Assembly: GCA_016187945.1 (NCBI GenBank)
Contig: JACPIT010000001.1
Span: 248,001 to 312,000, forward strand
DNA length: 64,000 nt
Direction of reading: 5' to 3'
From: Opitutia bacterium
Lineage (GTDB): Bacteria > Verrucomicrobiota > Verrucomicrobiia > Opitutales > Opitutaceae
The notes under the pieces are model-generated. The model searched no databases, was not told the DNA's origin, and saw nothing but the letters and a program-made list of their open reading frames with translations. Each line of letters begins with the position of its first letter. Within the stretch, counting starts at the first letter, position 1. Positions 44,551 through 54,160 of the stretch are shown piece by piece. The position numbers and the translations under genes were made by a program.

Positions 44551-47307
44551 TCACTCGGCCCGCAACGCCACAATTGGTTCCACCTTCGCCGCACGGCGCG
44601 CCGGCAACCAGCACGCGATCAGAGCGACCACGCCCAAAAAGAGTGTCACTACCGCGAAGACCGCACACCGAAACGCCGGCGGCCCGGCGAAATCCGCCCC
44701 GGGCATCACCTTGCTCAGCAGCACGGCAAACGCGGCCCCGCCAGCCAGACCGAGCACTATGCCGAACGCGACGAGTCGCATGCCTTGCCGCACAAAAAAT
44801 CCGGTCACCCGATCCGCCGTTGCGCCGAGCGCCATCCTCACGCCGATTTCGCGGGTTCTTTGATTCACGCCAAACGAAACCACGCCGTAGAGTCCGACGG
44901 TGGCCAGCACCAGTGCGAGTGCGGTCAACGCGCCGCTGATCGACGCGAACGCCCGGTAGGGCCACAGCCCCCGATCAACGACGGTTTCGAGCCGTTCGGC
45001 GAATTTCAACGGAATGCCCGCCGCCGCAGCCGTGTTTTCCACGCCACGCAAGACCGACGTCGAATCCTTCTCCACGCGCACCAGAATGCTGCCGGCGGTG
45101 ACCTTGGGCGGCAGCGGCAGCAGCATGATGTCCTTGTTCTGGCTTCCGCCCCAGTTGCTCATGAAATCGCGGCTTACGCCGATGACCTCGCATTCGCGGT
45201 AGCCTTGAATCGGCTCCGTAGCTCCCGCCCACGTGCGCTGCACAAACATGCTGTCGTCGACGGAGAGCACCTTGCCCAGCGCTTCCTGGCCTGGCCACAA
45301 ACGCTGCGCGGCCGACTCGCTCACGATCACCACCTGCGCACCTCTCGAAATTTCCTGCGGCGTGAAGGCGCGTCCGCGCACCACCGGCACGCCGAACGAC
45401 TCGAAAAAACCCGCCGACACCCGATTGTGGGAAATTCGTGTGGGTTTCTCGCCAGCCACCCTCACCGGCACCGAGCGAACATTGTCGCCCGGCTTGCGTA
45501 ACGGAATATCCGCCACGAGACAGGCCGACACCACGCCGGGCAGCGTCCGCAGCGCCTCGACGGCTCCGAGCATGTCTTGCGCATACGAGGAGCCCGCAGC
45601 TTCAACGGAGGAAGGTTTGAGCATCACATAAACCCCGTCCATCGCGAAGCCCGTGCTGCTCGCGCGAGTCCGCAACAACTTTCCCGTCATCAATCCGCAC
45701 ACCGCGAGCAAGGTGAGACAAGCCGCAACCTGGCCGACGAGCAGCAAGGCGCGCAACTTCGCCGGAGTGACGTTCCGGCCAAACGCCGTGCCTTCGCTCT
45801 TGAGGGCGAACATGCCATCGCGTCGCACGGAGTGGAGCGCCGGAGCCAGTCCAGCCGTAAGTCCCGCGACGATCGCCAGCAACGCGCCGAAGCCGATAAT
45901 GCGGGAATCGAGGCCGATCTCGATCGTGGATACAAACGCCTGTGCCTTGGGCTCGGCGGCGAGTGCCGACACGAGCGCGGGTTTGAGCGCCTGTAGCGCC
46001 CACATCGCCAGCACCAGCGCCGCCGCCGCGCCCAACGCGCACAGCACGAGATTTTCGGCAAAAAGCTGGCGCACGAGGCGTCCCCGTCCCGCGCCCAGCA
46101 CCAGGCGCACGCCGATCTCGTGCTGTCGAGTAACCCCGCGGGCGAGGAGTAGATTGGCCACGTTGAGGCAGGCGACTACCAGCACGAGAACGAAGCCCAG
46201 CAAGACCGGCGACATCGCGACGGCCAACTCGCGATTGAGCCCGGTGTTCAGAATCCGCATAGCCGGCAGGAGCGACACCGCGTTAGCCCGACGCTCCTCC
46301 GGGAAGCTGCGCGCGAGACGCTGGGCAATGACCTCGAGGTCCGACTGCGCCTGTGGATACGTGACACCTTCGCGGAGGCGCCCCGTCAAGGAAACCAGAT
46401 GCTTCGACCGGTCGTTCAACGACAATGCTCCCGATCCGATCGGAATCCATCCCACCGGAGCCAGCGGCGACTGGCCGACGAAGCCCGGGCCCGCCACGCC
46501 TATGATCGTGTAAGCCGAGCGCTCGCCCGGCCGTTGTTGAATCACGAGGACGCGACCGAGCACGTGTGGATCGCCTCGCAGCCGTCCCTGCCAAAACTGA
46601 TGGCTGACGATCATCACCGGGCGACCTGCGTGCACCCCGGCCTCCTCGGGTTGGAAGTCGCGGCCCATGGCAAGTTCAGTGCCCAGCACGGGAAAATAGT
46701 TGCCCGACACTGCTTGCAGCACGGCCAGATCGGACCGGGCTTCGCCGGGCGCTTCCACTTCGAGCGGAGCTTCATCGAGTAGCTTCACGCCGATTTCGGT
46801 CACCGCTACCAGATCGGAGAATGCCTCGGTTTCGGCGCAATAATCGAGATAGTCTGCATATGAAAAGCGCGGATCAGCTCCACCGCGCACCCGCTCGTTG
46901 CGACCACGGATGTCAACCAACTGGTCTGATTCGCGCGTCGGCAGCGGCCGGAGCGCGAGGATATCGTAGACCGCTAACAAGGCCGCATTCACCCCAATGC
47001 CGAGCGCCAGCGTCACGACCGCGGTGATGGTCACGCCCGGCGTCCGCGTAAGTTGACGGCAAGCGTAGCGTAGATCCTGGGCAAATTGCTCCAACCACAC
47101 CCACCCGCGCGCTTCGCGCGCCCGCTCTTGCACGCTCGCGACGTTGCCGAACGCGCGCAGTGCCGCGTTGCGCGCTTCCTCCGAGCTCATCCCCGCCGCA
47201 CGGTTGCGCTCGGCCTGCATCTCGACGTGCGCGCGCATCTCTTCCGACATGTCGCGCTCGTCACGCGACCGCCGCAGAAATCGCCCAAGTCTCCGTATCA
47301 GTTTCAT
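44551..47307 (-). CDS. ADOP-type ABC permease 2
   Basis: A 918-residue ADOP permease, the longest of the four. It has the prefix (DMSEEMRAHVEMQAERNRAA, LRAFGNVASVQERAREARGW), the first helix (VTITAVVTLALGIGVNAALL), FtsX signature regions (NVANLLLARGVTRQHEIGVR and VNQRTREIGVRMALGATADR) and two MacB-like periplasmic domains. It is separated from the flanking permease genes by 20 and 38 bases. No catalytic motif is present. Confidence 0.9.
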   Translation of the reverse strand: MKLIRRLGRFLRRSRDERDMSEEMRAHVEMQAERNRAAGMSSEEARNAALRAFGNVASVQERAREARGWVWLEQFAQDLRYACRQLTRTPGVTITAVVTLALGIGVNAALLAVYDILALRPLPTRESDQLVDIRGRNERVRGGADPRFSYADYLDYCAETEAFSDLVAVTEIGVKLLDEAPLEVEAPGEARSDLAVLQAVSGNYFPVLGTELAMGRDFQPEEAGVHAGRPVMIVSHQFWQGRLRGDPHVLGRVLVIQQRPGERSAYTIIGVAGPGFVGQSPLAPVGWIPIGSGALSLNDRSKHLVSLTGRLREGVTYPQAQSDLEVIAQRLARSFPEERRANAVSLLPAMRILNTGLNRELAVAMSPVLLGFVLVLVVACLNVANLLLARGVTRQHEIGVRLVLGAGRGRLVRQLFAENLVLCALGAAAALVLAMWALQALKPALVSALAAEPKAQAFVSTIEIGLDSRIIGFGALLAIVAGLTAGLAPALHSVRRDGMFALKSEGTAFGRNVTPAKLRALLLVGQVAACLTLLAVCGLMTGKLLRTRASSTGFAMDGVYVMLKPSSVEAAGSSYAQDMLGAVEALRTLPGVVSACLVADIPLRKPGDNVRSVPVRVAGEKPTRISHNRVSAGFFESFGVPVVRGRAFTPQEISRGAQVVIVSESAAQRLWPGQEALGKVLSVDDSMFVQRTWAGATEPIQGYRECEVIGVSRDFMSNWGGSQNKDIMLLPLPPKVTAGSILVRVEKDSTSVLRGVENTAAAAGIPLKFAERLETVVDRGLWPYRAFASISGALTALALVLATVGLYGVVSFGVNQRTREIGVRMALGATADRVTGFFVRQGMRLVAFGIVLGLAGGAAFAVLLSKVMPGADFAGPPAFRCAVFAVVTLFLGVVALIACWLPARRAAKVEPIVALRAE

Positions 47308-47327
47308 GAAAAATTTCCTGCTCGCTC

Positions 47328-49928
47328 TTATTCCGCGCGCAGCGCAACCGCCGGATCCACGCGCGTCGCCTTCCGCGCCGGCCCCCACGCCGCCGCGACC
47401 GCGGCGCACGCGAGCATGCCCAACGCGAGCGCGAGCGTCGCCGGATCGCGCGGACTGACCTCGTAAACCTGCGTCGCCAGCAACGGCGCACCCGCCAGCG
47501 TCACGGCCAATCCGATCGCCGATCCCAGCAGCACGAGCCGGCCGTTTTCCCACAGGATGAGGCGCAGAACCCGGCCGGTGTCGCCGCCGAGCGCCAGGCG
47601 AATGCCGATCTCGCGCGTGCGCTCACTCACCGCGAACGACGTGACGCCGAACACGCCGAGCGCCGCCAGCGCGAGCGCCAGCACCGCGAACGCGCCGATC
47701 AACTGCGTGGTCATGCGCTCGTCGCCCACGCTTTCGGCGACCTGCTCCTCGAGCCGTCGCACGCCGAAAACCGGCAGCGTCGGATCGAGTTCGCGCACCG
47801 CGTCGCGCACCAGCGGCGCCAGCGCCTCCGGCGGTCCCGCCGTCTTCACGACCAGCGTCATCGACCACCACAACGTCCGATAGCCGGAGAAATAAAATCC
47901 CGGCGCGGCCGGCAGACCGGGATGCCGGTTGCGCACGTCGCCCACGACGCCGATCACGGTGGACGGATCGTCGTTGCCGCCGCCCGGATTGATTTGCCGC
48001 CCGATCGGATCCTCGTCGCCCCACAAGCTGCGCGCGAGCGTCTCGCTCACGACGACGACTTTGCCGGCGCGCCGATCGTCGCTGGGTAGAAAAGCGCGGC
48101 CGCGCACGAGCGGAATTCCCATCGCGGCAAAGGTGTCGTCGCGCACGATGCGCCACTCGGTCTGGATCGACTGCCCCGGCGCCAGCCGCGACGGCCCGAT
48201 CGGCACCACGTGCACGCTGGTGTTGAAGCGCTCGAGCGGCAGCCCGCTCGTCAGCCCGACCGCCTGCACGCCCGGCATCGCCTTCACGCGCTCGATCAGC
48301 CGCGTGTAGAAAGTCTGCTCGTCGCGCGTCGGCGCCAATTTCAGCGTCAGCACCTGTTGCGGCCTGAAACCGATCTCGGCCTGCGCGAGATTGCGCAAGC
48401 TCCGGAACAGCACGCCGGCGCTTGCGAAAAGCACGAACGACAGCGCGATCTGCACCACGACGAACGCGCGCAGCGAACGGTGACGCCCCGCGATCGTGCG
48501 CGCGCCGGCGTTCAGCGCCACGTGCCAATCGAGCCGGCGCATCCGCCACGCCGGCGCCACTCCGGTGAGCGCGCCTACGCACAAACTCGCGCCGACCGCG
48601 AACAGCAGCACGCCGCCGTCGAGCGACACCTCGTCGGCGCGCACGAGCGTCGCGGCGAACGGCGAGGAGTGCCACGCATCGATCAGCCAATACGCCAGCA
48701 ACACGCCGAGCACGCCGCCCGCCACCGCGAGCACGAGCGACTCCGTGAAGAGCTGCGTCGCGAGCCGCGCCTTCGAAGCGCCGAGCGCCGCGCGCACGGT
48801 CAGTTCACGCTCGCGTCCCGCCGCACGAGCCAGTTGCAGGCTGGAGAGATTCGCACACGCGTTCAGCAGCAGCAACCCGACCGCGCCGAGCAGCAGCAGC
48901 AAGCCCGCGCGCGTTCCTTCGCGCACCAGGATCGCGTCCAACGGCGAAACGCGCACGCCCCACCCGGCATTCGACTCGGGGTAGGCGCGCGCCAGGTCCG
49001 CCGCGATCGCCGAAAGTTCCGCGCTCGCCTGCTCGATGCTCACACCCGGCTTGAGCCGACCGATGACGTCGAGATCGTGACCGTCGCGCTCCTCCACGCG
49101 GAGATCGGCCGCGAGCGGCGTCAGCACATAGTCGCGGTCGGAAATGCCCGGCTCGCGCGCAAGCACGCCGACGATGACGCGCGGCTGGCCGTGCAACGTG
49201 ATGCGCCGTCCCAGCACGCTCACCTCGGCGTTGAACCGCCGCCGCCACAGACCTTCCGACAACAGCGCCACCGGCGCCGCCTCGGGTCGGTCCTCCTCCG
49301 CGCGAAACGCGCGCCCGTGCAGAAGCCGCACTCCCATGACCGCCATGTAATCGCTCGACGCCTGGCGAACGGTGACTTGCTCGGGTTCGCCGAGTTCGTC
49401 GACGAGGTTCATCGCCCGCGTGCGCACCGCGCCGAGCGCCGCGAAGCTCCCGCTGCGCGCGCGCCAGTCCACGAAGTTCGGCACCGACACCGAGAAGAAC
49501 GGCACGTCGCGCGCGAGATTGGTTTCCTGGACGATGACGACGCGATCCGGCTCCGGGATCGGCAGCGGCCGCAGCCACACGCCGCGCACGATGCTGAAGA
49601 TCGCCGTATTCGCGCCGATGCCCAACGCGAGCGTCAGCAAGGCGACGCCGGTGATCCCGGGCGATTTCGCCATCTGGCGGAGCGCCTGCCGCACGTCGCG
49701 GCAGAAATTTTCGAGCAACCAGGCCGTGCGCGTCTCGCGCGCCTCCTCCTCGATCCGCGCGCAGTTGCCGAACTCCCGCTCGGCCGCCCAGCGCGCCTCG
49801 CGCGCGCTCAGGCCCGCCGCCAAATGTCGCTCGACGCGCATCGACAGATCGTGCTCCAACTCGGCCTTCATCTCCGCTTCGCGGCGGCGACGTTGGAGCG
49901 ACCCAAAAATGCGGCGGAGCCAGTGCAT
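47328..49928 (-). CDS. ADOP-type ABC permease 1 (first in cluster)
   Basis: An 866-residue ADOP permease that starts two bases after the PadR stop. The prefix domain is divergent (EMKAELEHDLSMRVERHLAA, EREFGNCARIEEEARETRTA). The first helix (ITGVALLTLALGIGANTAIF) and FtsX regions (SSLQLARAAGRERELTVRAA, VSERTREIGIRLALGGDTGR) are standard. Its tight spacing to padR suggests that all four permeases are under PadR control. Confidence 0.9.
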   Translation of the reverse strand: MHWLRRIFGSLQRRRREAEMKAELEHDLSMRVERHLAAGLSAREARWAAEREFGNCARIEEEARETRTAWLLENFCRDVRQALRQMAKSPGITGVALLTLALGIGANTAIFSIVRGVWLRPLPIPEPDRVVIVQETNLARDVPFFSVSVPNFVDWRARSGSFAALGAVRTRAMNLVDELGEPEQVTVRQASSDYMAVMGVRLLHGRAFRAEEDRPEAAPVALLSEGLWRRRFNAEVSVLGRRITLHGQPRVIVGVLAREPGISDRDYVLTPLAADLRVEERDGHDLDVIGRLKPGVSIEQASAELSAIAADLARAYPESNAGWGVRVSPLDAILVREGTRAGLLLLLGAVGLLLLNACANLSSLQLARAAGRERELTVRAALGASKARLATQLFTESLVLAVAGGVLGVLLAYWLIDAWHSSPFAATLVRADEVSLDGGVLLFAVGASLCVGALTGVAPAWRMRRLDWHVALNAGARTIAGRHRSLRAFVVVQIALSFVLFASAGVLFRSLRNLAQAEIGFRPQQVLTLKLAPTRDEQTFYTRLIERVKAMPGVQAVGLTSGLPLERFNTSVHVVPIGPSRLAPGQSIQTEWRIVRDDTFAAMGIPLVRGRAFLPSDDRRAGKVVVVSETLARSLWGDEDPIGRQINPGGGNDDPSTVIGVVGDVRNRHPGLPAAPGFYFSGYRTLWWSMTLVVKTAGPPEALAPLVRDAVRELDPTLPVFGVRRLEEQVAESVGDERMTTQLIGAFAVLALALAALGVFGVTSFAVSERTREIGIRLALGGDTGRVLRLILWENGRLVLLGSAIGLAVTLAGAPLLATQVYEVSPRDPATLALALGMLACAAVAAAWGPARKATRVDPAVALRAE

Positions 49929-49930
49929 GG

Positions 49931-50266
49931 TCACGCGGAGCCGAGCACGAGATTGATCGCCGCCGAGACCCGCGCCCAGTTTTCCGTCTCCTCCGCGAGC
50001 TGCTTCCGACCCGCGGCGGTGAGCGAGTAGAACTTCGCCTTGCGGTTGTTTTCGGAGACGCCCCACTCCGACTTGATCCAGCCCTGATCCTCCAGCCGGT
50101 AGAGCGCCGGATAGAGCGAGCCCTGCTCCACGAGCAGGACGTCCTTCGACATTTGCGCGATGCGCAGCGAAATCCCGAAGCCGTGCATCGGTTCGAGCTG
50201 CAGCGATTTCAGGATCAGCATGTCGAGCGTCCCCTGCAGCAATTCCTGTTTTTCGTCTTTGGCCAT
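49931..50266 (-). CDS. PadR-family transcriptional regulator
   Basis: A 111-residue winged-helix repressor. Family features are LLQGTLDMLILKSLQLEPMH at the N-terminus, QGSLYPALYRLEDQGWIKSE in the wing and a short C-terminal dimerisation helix (YSLTAAGRKQLAEETENWAR). It is the first gene of the five-gene ADOP unit. A perfect palindrome that includes its own Shine-Dalgarno sequence lies directly upstream, pointing to autoregulation. PadR proteins usually respond to small hydrophobic or phenolic ligands; here the ligand is unknown. Confidence 0.93.
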   Translation of the reverse strand: MAKDEKQELLQGTLDMLILKSLQLEPMHGFGISLRIAQMSKDVLLVEQGSLYPALYRLEDQGWIKSEWGVSENNRKAKFYSLTAAGRKQLAEETENWARVSAAINLVLGSA

Positions 50267-50272
50267 GAGGTC

Positions 50273-50312
50273 TCTCCTAGATTATCTAGGAGAAGAGCAG
50301 TGCTCTCCTAGA
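50273..50312. promoter_or_regulatory. PadR operator: three alternating half-sites
   Basis: TCTCCTAGAT and ATCTAGGAGA flank a single T, forming a perfect 21-bp palindrome at 50273-50293. A third half-site TCTCCTAGA at 50304-50312 makes a second inverted pair with the middle half-site. Read on the minus strand, the AGGAG of the half-site nearest padR is the Shine-Dalgarno sequence of padR, 7 bases before its ATG. The divergent AI-2E-type gene starts 83 bases away and might share the control. Confidence 0.8.
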
Positions 50313-50394
50313 CCGTCAAGGGGAAAGAAAAATCGCCGCTCCGTTCCACTCTGTTTCCTCTGGCCACGCCAGGGCGCGTCGCTTTCCTCGCTGC

Positions 50395-51561
50395 ATGGCC
50401 GCGCCGGACGACACCCCGCTTCTGACTCCCCCTCAACGCCGTCTCGTCGGCACCGCGCTCGGTTTCGCCGCGATCGTCGGCATCTTCGCGCTGGTGATTT
50501 TCAGCCTGCGCATGCTCGGCCTCGTCGCGCGGGAATTTTCCGGCGTCATCTGGCCGATCGCGACCGCCGGCATCCTCGCGCTGATTCTCCAGCCGTTCGT
50601 GCGCTTCCTCGAAGTTCGCCTGAAGCTCCGCCGTCTGTCGGCGGTCATCGTGCTCTACGGCGTGGTCGTGCTCGCCGCCGCCGGCATCGTGCTCGCCATC
50701 GCGCCGGCCGTGATCGGACAGATCATCGACTTCTTCAACTACCTGCCGACGCTCTGGCAGCACGTCGTCACCTGGAGCGGCCAGCATTTCCCCGAGTGGC
50801 TCGCCACGTTCCGCAAATACTCCGACGTGCCCGCGGTGAAGAACGCGCTCGCCGCCCTCACGGCGCAGGCGCAGGACTTCGCGACGCACCTCATGCCGTC
50901 GCTGAAACAGGCGGGCGCGGGCCTGTTCGGGTTGTTCGGCGTCGTGGCGTCGCTCGCGATCGTGCCGGTCTATTTGTTCTTCTTCCTGATGGCCGACAGC
51001 CGCGATCCGACGCGCCGGATCGCGGATCACCTCGTGTTTCTCCGTCCGCCGCTCCGCGACGACGTCGTGTTTCTCGCGCGCGAATTCATCGGCATCGTCG
51101 TCGCGTTTTTCCGCGGACAACTGCTCATCGGCCTCATCATGGGCGCGCTGCTCGCCACGGGCTTCTCGATCGCCGGGCTGCGCTTCGGCCTCGCGCTCGG
51201 CATCGTCATCGGCCTGCTCAACATCGTGCCGTATCTCGGCTCGATCCTCGGCTTGAGCATCGTGCTCCCGCTCGCGTTGCTGCAGCCCGAAGGCGGCCTG
51301 TGGCTCGTCGGCGCGTGCCTCGGCGTGTTCGTCGCCGTGCAAGCGATCGAAGGCTGGTTCCTCACCCCGCGCATCATGGGCCAGCAAACCGGCCTGCATC
51401 CTGTCGCCATCATCTTCGCCGTGTTCTTCTGGGGCGAAGCGTTCGGCGGCATCCTCGGCATGCTGCTCGCGGTGCCGCTGACGGCGTTCTTCGTGACGGC
51501 TTGGCGACTTGTCCGGAAAAAATATTTCAGTGCAGACGCGCCCGCCGCAGCCGACGTTTGA
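50395..51561 (+). CDS. AI-2E-family / PerM-type permease
   Basis: A 388-residue polytopic membrane protein with the family's 7-8 hydrophobic segments (ALGFAAIVGIFALVIFSLRM, VIVLYGVVVLAAAGIVLAIA, FGLFGVVASLAIVPVYLFFF, LLIGLIMGALLATGFSIAG). The conserved region FGLALGIVIGLLNIVPYLGS and the C-terminal FFWGEAFGGILGMLLAVPLT are typical. Members include AI-2 exporters, PerM and Na+/H+ antiporter-like proteins, so the substrate is open. It is divergent from the PadR operon. Confidence 0.9.
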   Translation: MAAPDDTPLLTPPQRRLVGTALGFAAIVGIFALVIFSLRMLGLVAREFSGVIWPIATAGILALILQPFVRFLEVRLKLRRLSAVIVLYGVVVLAAAGIVLAIAPAVIGQIIDFFNYLPTLWQHVVTWSGQHFPEWLATFRKYSDVPAVKNALAALTAQAQDFATHLMPSLKQAGAGLFGLFGVVASLAIVPVYLFFFLMADSRDPTRRIADHLVFLRPPLRDDVVFLAREFIGIVVAFFRGQLLIGLIMGALLATGFSIAGLRFGLALGIVIGLLNIVPYLGSILGLSIVLPLALLQPEGGLWLVGACLGVFVAVQAIEGWFLTPRIMGQQTGLHPVAIIFAVFFWGEAFGGILGMLLAVPLTAFFVTAWRLVRKKYFSADAPAAADV

Positions 51562-51591
51562 CCGTCGGCCCCCCGCGCCTACCGTCCGCGC

Positions 51592-52566
51592 ATGTCCTGG
51601 GAGGTGCATTTCGATCACGGAATCTGGCTGCCGCAAATCGGCTGGTGGCTCGACGCGCCCAAATCCACGCCGCGTGCCATCGTCACCCACGGCCACTCCG
51701 ATCACATCGCCCGTCACCGCGAGATCGTCTGCACGCGCCCGACCGCGCGCTTCATCCAGGAACGCCTGCCCGGACGCCGTGAGTTTCACGTTCTGCCCTT
51801 CGGCCAGACGGAACAACTCACCCTCGACTGCACCGTGACGCTCCTGCCCGCCGGCCACATTTTCGGCTCGGCGCTGGTGCTGCTCGAACACGCCGTGCAC
51901 GGCACGCTTCTCTACACCGGCGACTTCAAACTTCGCGGCGGATGCGCCGCGGAAGCCTGCGCCATGCCGCGCGCCGACGTGCTGATTACCGAAACAACCT
52001 TCGGCCTCCCGCGCTACGCGATGCCGCCCGCCCCCGACACCGAGCGCGCGATCGTCGAGTTTTGCCGCGCCGCGCTCGCGGAGGGCGTCACGCCCGTGCT
52101 TTTCGCCTACGCGCTGGGCAAGTCGCAAGAACTGTTGCGCCTGCTCGACGCCGCCGGCCTGCCAGTCGCGATGCATCCGCACGCCGCGAGGTTCGCGCGA
52201 CTCTACGCCGAACTCGGCAACGCGATGCCGGCGCACCGCACGCTCGACACGCAGGGGCACCGCGGCCACGTCGTCATCGCTCCCGCCGGCGACGCCAGCC
52301 TCAACTACATCCACCCGAAACGCACCGCGGCGGTCACCGGCTGGGCGCTCGACACCCACACGCGCTACCAACTCGGCTGCGATGCCGCGTTCCCGCTGTC
52401 CGACCACTCCGACTTCAACGAGCTCCTCGCCTTCGTCGACGGCGTGCAACCGCGCACGGTTTACACGGTGCACGGTTTCGCCCGCGAATTCGCCGCGACG
52501 CTCCGGCAGCGCGGACTCGACGCGTGGGCGCTCGGCAAGGGCAACCAGTTGGAACTTTCCTTGTAG
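51592..52566 (+). CDS. Ligase-associated MBL-fold DNA exonuclease
   Basis: A 324-residue MBL-fold protein. The zinc motif THGHSDHI is near residue 32. PAGHIFGSALVLLEH near residue 85, YTGDFKLRGG and the late PLSDHSDFNELLAFV near residue 265 complete the site. The family is usually encoded with an ATP-dependent DNA ligase, an Lhr-like helicase and a phosphoesterase and is thought to act in DNA repair. None of those partners lies in this window, except perhaps the distant degenerate LigD-like ORF at 1624. Confidence 0.85.
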   Translation: MSWEVHFDHGIWLPQIGWWLDAPKSTPRAIVTHGHSDHIARHREIVCTRPTARFIQERLPGRREFHVLPFGQTEQLTLDCTVTLLPAGHIFGSALVLLEHAVHGTLLYTGDFKLRGGCAAEACAMPRADVLITETTFGLPRYAMPPAPDTERAIVEFCRAALAEGVTPVLFAYALGKSQELLRLLDAAGLPVAMHPHAARFARLYAELGNAMPAHRTLDTQGHRGHVVIAPAGDASLNYIHPKRTAAVTGWALDTHTRYQLGCDAAFPLSDHSDFNELLAFVDGVQPRTVYTVHGFAREFAATLRQRGLDAWALGKGNQLELSL

Positions 52567-52596
52567 CCGCCGGACTCACGCTTCACGTTTCGCCCC

Positions 52597-53355
52597 GTGT
52601 TCTCCCGTCTGTTCCTCCTGCTCGTTCTCTCGTCACCGATCCTTCGCGCCGCGCCGTTCACCGGCATGGTCGACGGCGAGCGGTTCACCTACAAGGTCGG
52701 CTTCGCGATCTTCCCGCACGCGGGCGACATCACCATCTCGGCCATAGCCGAAAAATCCCCGGAGGGCCGCGCGCTGATGCGGGTCACGACCGAGACGGCC
52801 TCGCGCGGGATCGTCCGCGGACTCTACGAATTCGACAACACCGCCAACGTGCTGATCGACGTCGCCAGCGGTCGCGCGCTCTCGATCCAGGAAAGCGGCG
52901 AAGATCCGAAGCGGAAAACCGACACCGCCACGACTTTCGATTACGAGAAACGCATCGCGCACCACGTCGATCGCAGCCGTCCCGAGCGCACGGCCGACGT
53001 CACGATTCCTGCCGGCGATCCGATCGATCTCATCAGCGCGCTCGTGCAGACGCGCGACTGGAACCTGAAGCCCGGCGAAAAACGCGACGTGCTGATGGTG
53101 TTCGGCCGCGATCTCTATCCGCTCTCGATCTACGCGGAGGGCTACGAGGACGTCCGCACACCGATTGGAAAATTCAAAACGCTGGTGCTCGTCCCGCGCA
53201 TGGAAAAAGACCCGAAGGGCCTCTTCAAGAAAGGCGGCGAGATCAAAGTCTGGATCGCACAGGACGGCTCGCGTTTGCCCGTGAAGATGCAGCTCAAACT
53301 GAAATTCGGCACCGCGTCGCTGCTGATGACGAAATACGAAGCGTCGGCGAAGTAG
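52597..53355 (+). CDS. DUF3108-domain secreted protein
   Basis: A 252-residue protein with a signal peptide (VFSRLFLLLVLSSPILRAAP, GTG start). The mature domain matches the DUF3108 layout: GERFTYKVGFAIFPHAGDIT, LYEFDNTANVLIDVASGRAL, TRDWNLKPGEKRDVLMVFGR and a C-terminal KVWIAQDGSRLPVKMQLKLK. These proteins are periplasmic or outer-membrane associated with unknown function. It lies 30 bases after the exonuclease gene and may share its transcript. Confidence 0.83.
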   Translation: MFSRLFLLLVLSSPILRAAPFTGMVDGERFTYKVGFAIFPHAGDITISAIAEKSPEGRALMRVTTETASRGIVRGLYEFDNTANVLIDVASGRALSIQESGEDPKRKTDTATTFDYEKRIAHHVDRSRPERTADVTIPAGDPIDLISALVQTRDWNLKPGEKRDVLMVFGRDLYPLSIYAEGYEDVRTPIGKFKTLVLVPRMEKDPKGLFKKGGEIKVWIAQDGSRLPVKMQLKLKFGTASLLMTKYEASAK

Positions 53356-53375
53356 GACGCGCCCCCTAGTCATCC

Positions 53376-53446
53376 GTCGCAGCCGCCGTCAAGCGGCTGG
53401 CGAGCGCCGGCGTCTCCCTCAGCCGACTCACGTCGGCTGCTACGAC
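53376..53446. repeat. REP-like inverted pair, GTAGCAGCCGAC family, copy 1
   Basis: The right unit (53420-53443), read on the minus strand, is GTAG then CAGCCGACGTGAGTCGGCTG, a perfect hairpin with a GTGA loop. The left unit (GTCGCAGCCGCCGTCAAGCG) has a degenerate head. The glycosylase TAG stop at 53440-53442 is in the head. The second family member is at 56138-56207. Confidence 0.82.
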
Positions 53447-54018
53447 GCAGCGTGCGCCGGCGAACTCACTCGCGCGACGGGCCGTTTGAGATTTTCCAGC
53501 GCGATCCGAAACCGCCATGGCTTCGCTGCCCAGATTGGTCCCGCGTAGTCGACTCCGACGCGCGGCCCCGAGATCACGTGCCGCGGCGGTGCGACGATGC
53601 CGTGGTCCTCGAGATGCAGGCCGCTCTCCGGCGCCGCCGGCTTCGCGTTCAGCGCGCGATCGATCGAAAGTTGTTTCGTCACGCGCCCCGGACCGATCGC
53701 ACCTTCGACTCCGCGAATCAGAATCGCCGCGGGATGCCCCGCCGGGCCGGTCACGAGATTGAGCATCTCGTGAATCCCGTAGCACAGGTAAACATACCAG
53801 ATGCCGCCTGGCCCAAACATCACCTGCGTGCGCGGCGTGCAGCCCTTGCTCGCGTGACAGGCGAGATCTTGTGGACCCACATAGGCCTCCGTCTCAACGA
53901 TTACCCGTTCCACTCGCGCGGTCGGCGTCGTGCGCACGAGCACCTTGCCGAGCAGCGCCCGCGCCAGCGCGACGGTGCCGCGGCTCTGCCATTTTTCGGG
54001 CGAAATCACGCGCGTCAT
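53440..54018 (-). CDS. 3-methyladenine DNA glycosylase (AAG/MPG type)
   Basis: A 192-residue base-excision-repair glycosylase of the mammalian AAG-like family. Characteristic regions are ALLGKVLVRT, VIVETEAYVGPQDLACHAS (with the catalytic Glu), GPGGIWYVYLCYGIHEMLNL and GPGRVTKQLSI. The ATG at 54018 gives the family start; the frame continues upstream to 54189 with unrelated sequence. The last residues (PAHAAS) and the TAG stop are at the edge of a REP unit, so the repeat has replaced or set the original 3' end. Confidence 0.93.
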   Translation of the reverse strand: MTRVISPEKWQSRGTVALARALLGKVLVRTTPTARVERVIVETEAYVGPQDLACHASKGCTPRTQVMFGPGGIWYVYLCYGIHEMLNLVTGPAGHPAAILIRGVEGAIGPGRVTKQLSIDRALNAKPAAPESGLHLEDHGIVAPPRHVISGPRVGVDYAGPIWAAKPWRFRIALENLKRPVARVSSPAHAAS

Positions 54019-54113
54019 CTTCGTGATTTGACGCGGCGCGGAGCCTTCCGCAAGCTGCGCCTCGTCAGCGCGAAGCCAATTTTCACTCGGGAAGTCGCGA
54101 AGTGAAAATAAAT

Positions 54114-54143
54114 CCTTGCACACCCTCCGGGCGCTCCCCTTAT
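54114..54143 (+). promoter_or_regulatory. Candidate promoter of rplU-rpmA
   Basis: TTGCAC starting at 54114 and TTATTT about 18 bases later precede the rplU ATG at 54161. The match is moderate and unproven, and the position overlaps the upstream end of the divergent glycosylase region. Confidence 0.3.
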
Positions 54144-54160
54144 TTCGGCCCTTTGAATTT

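Noticed and set aside
54076-54160. Autoregulatory L21 leader RNA upstream of rplU
   Set aside because: The leader is short and I could not find a convincing conserved stem structure by eye.
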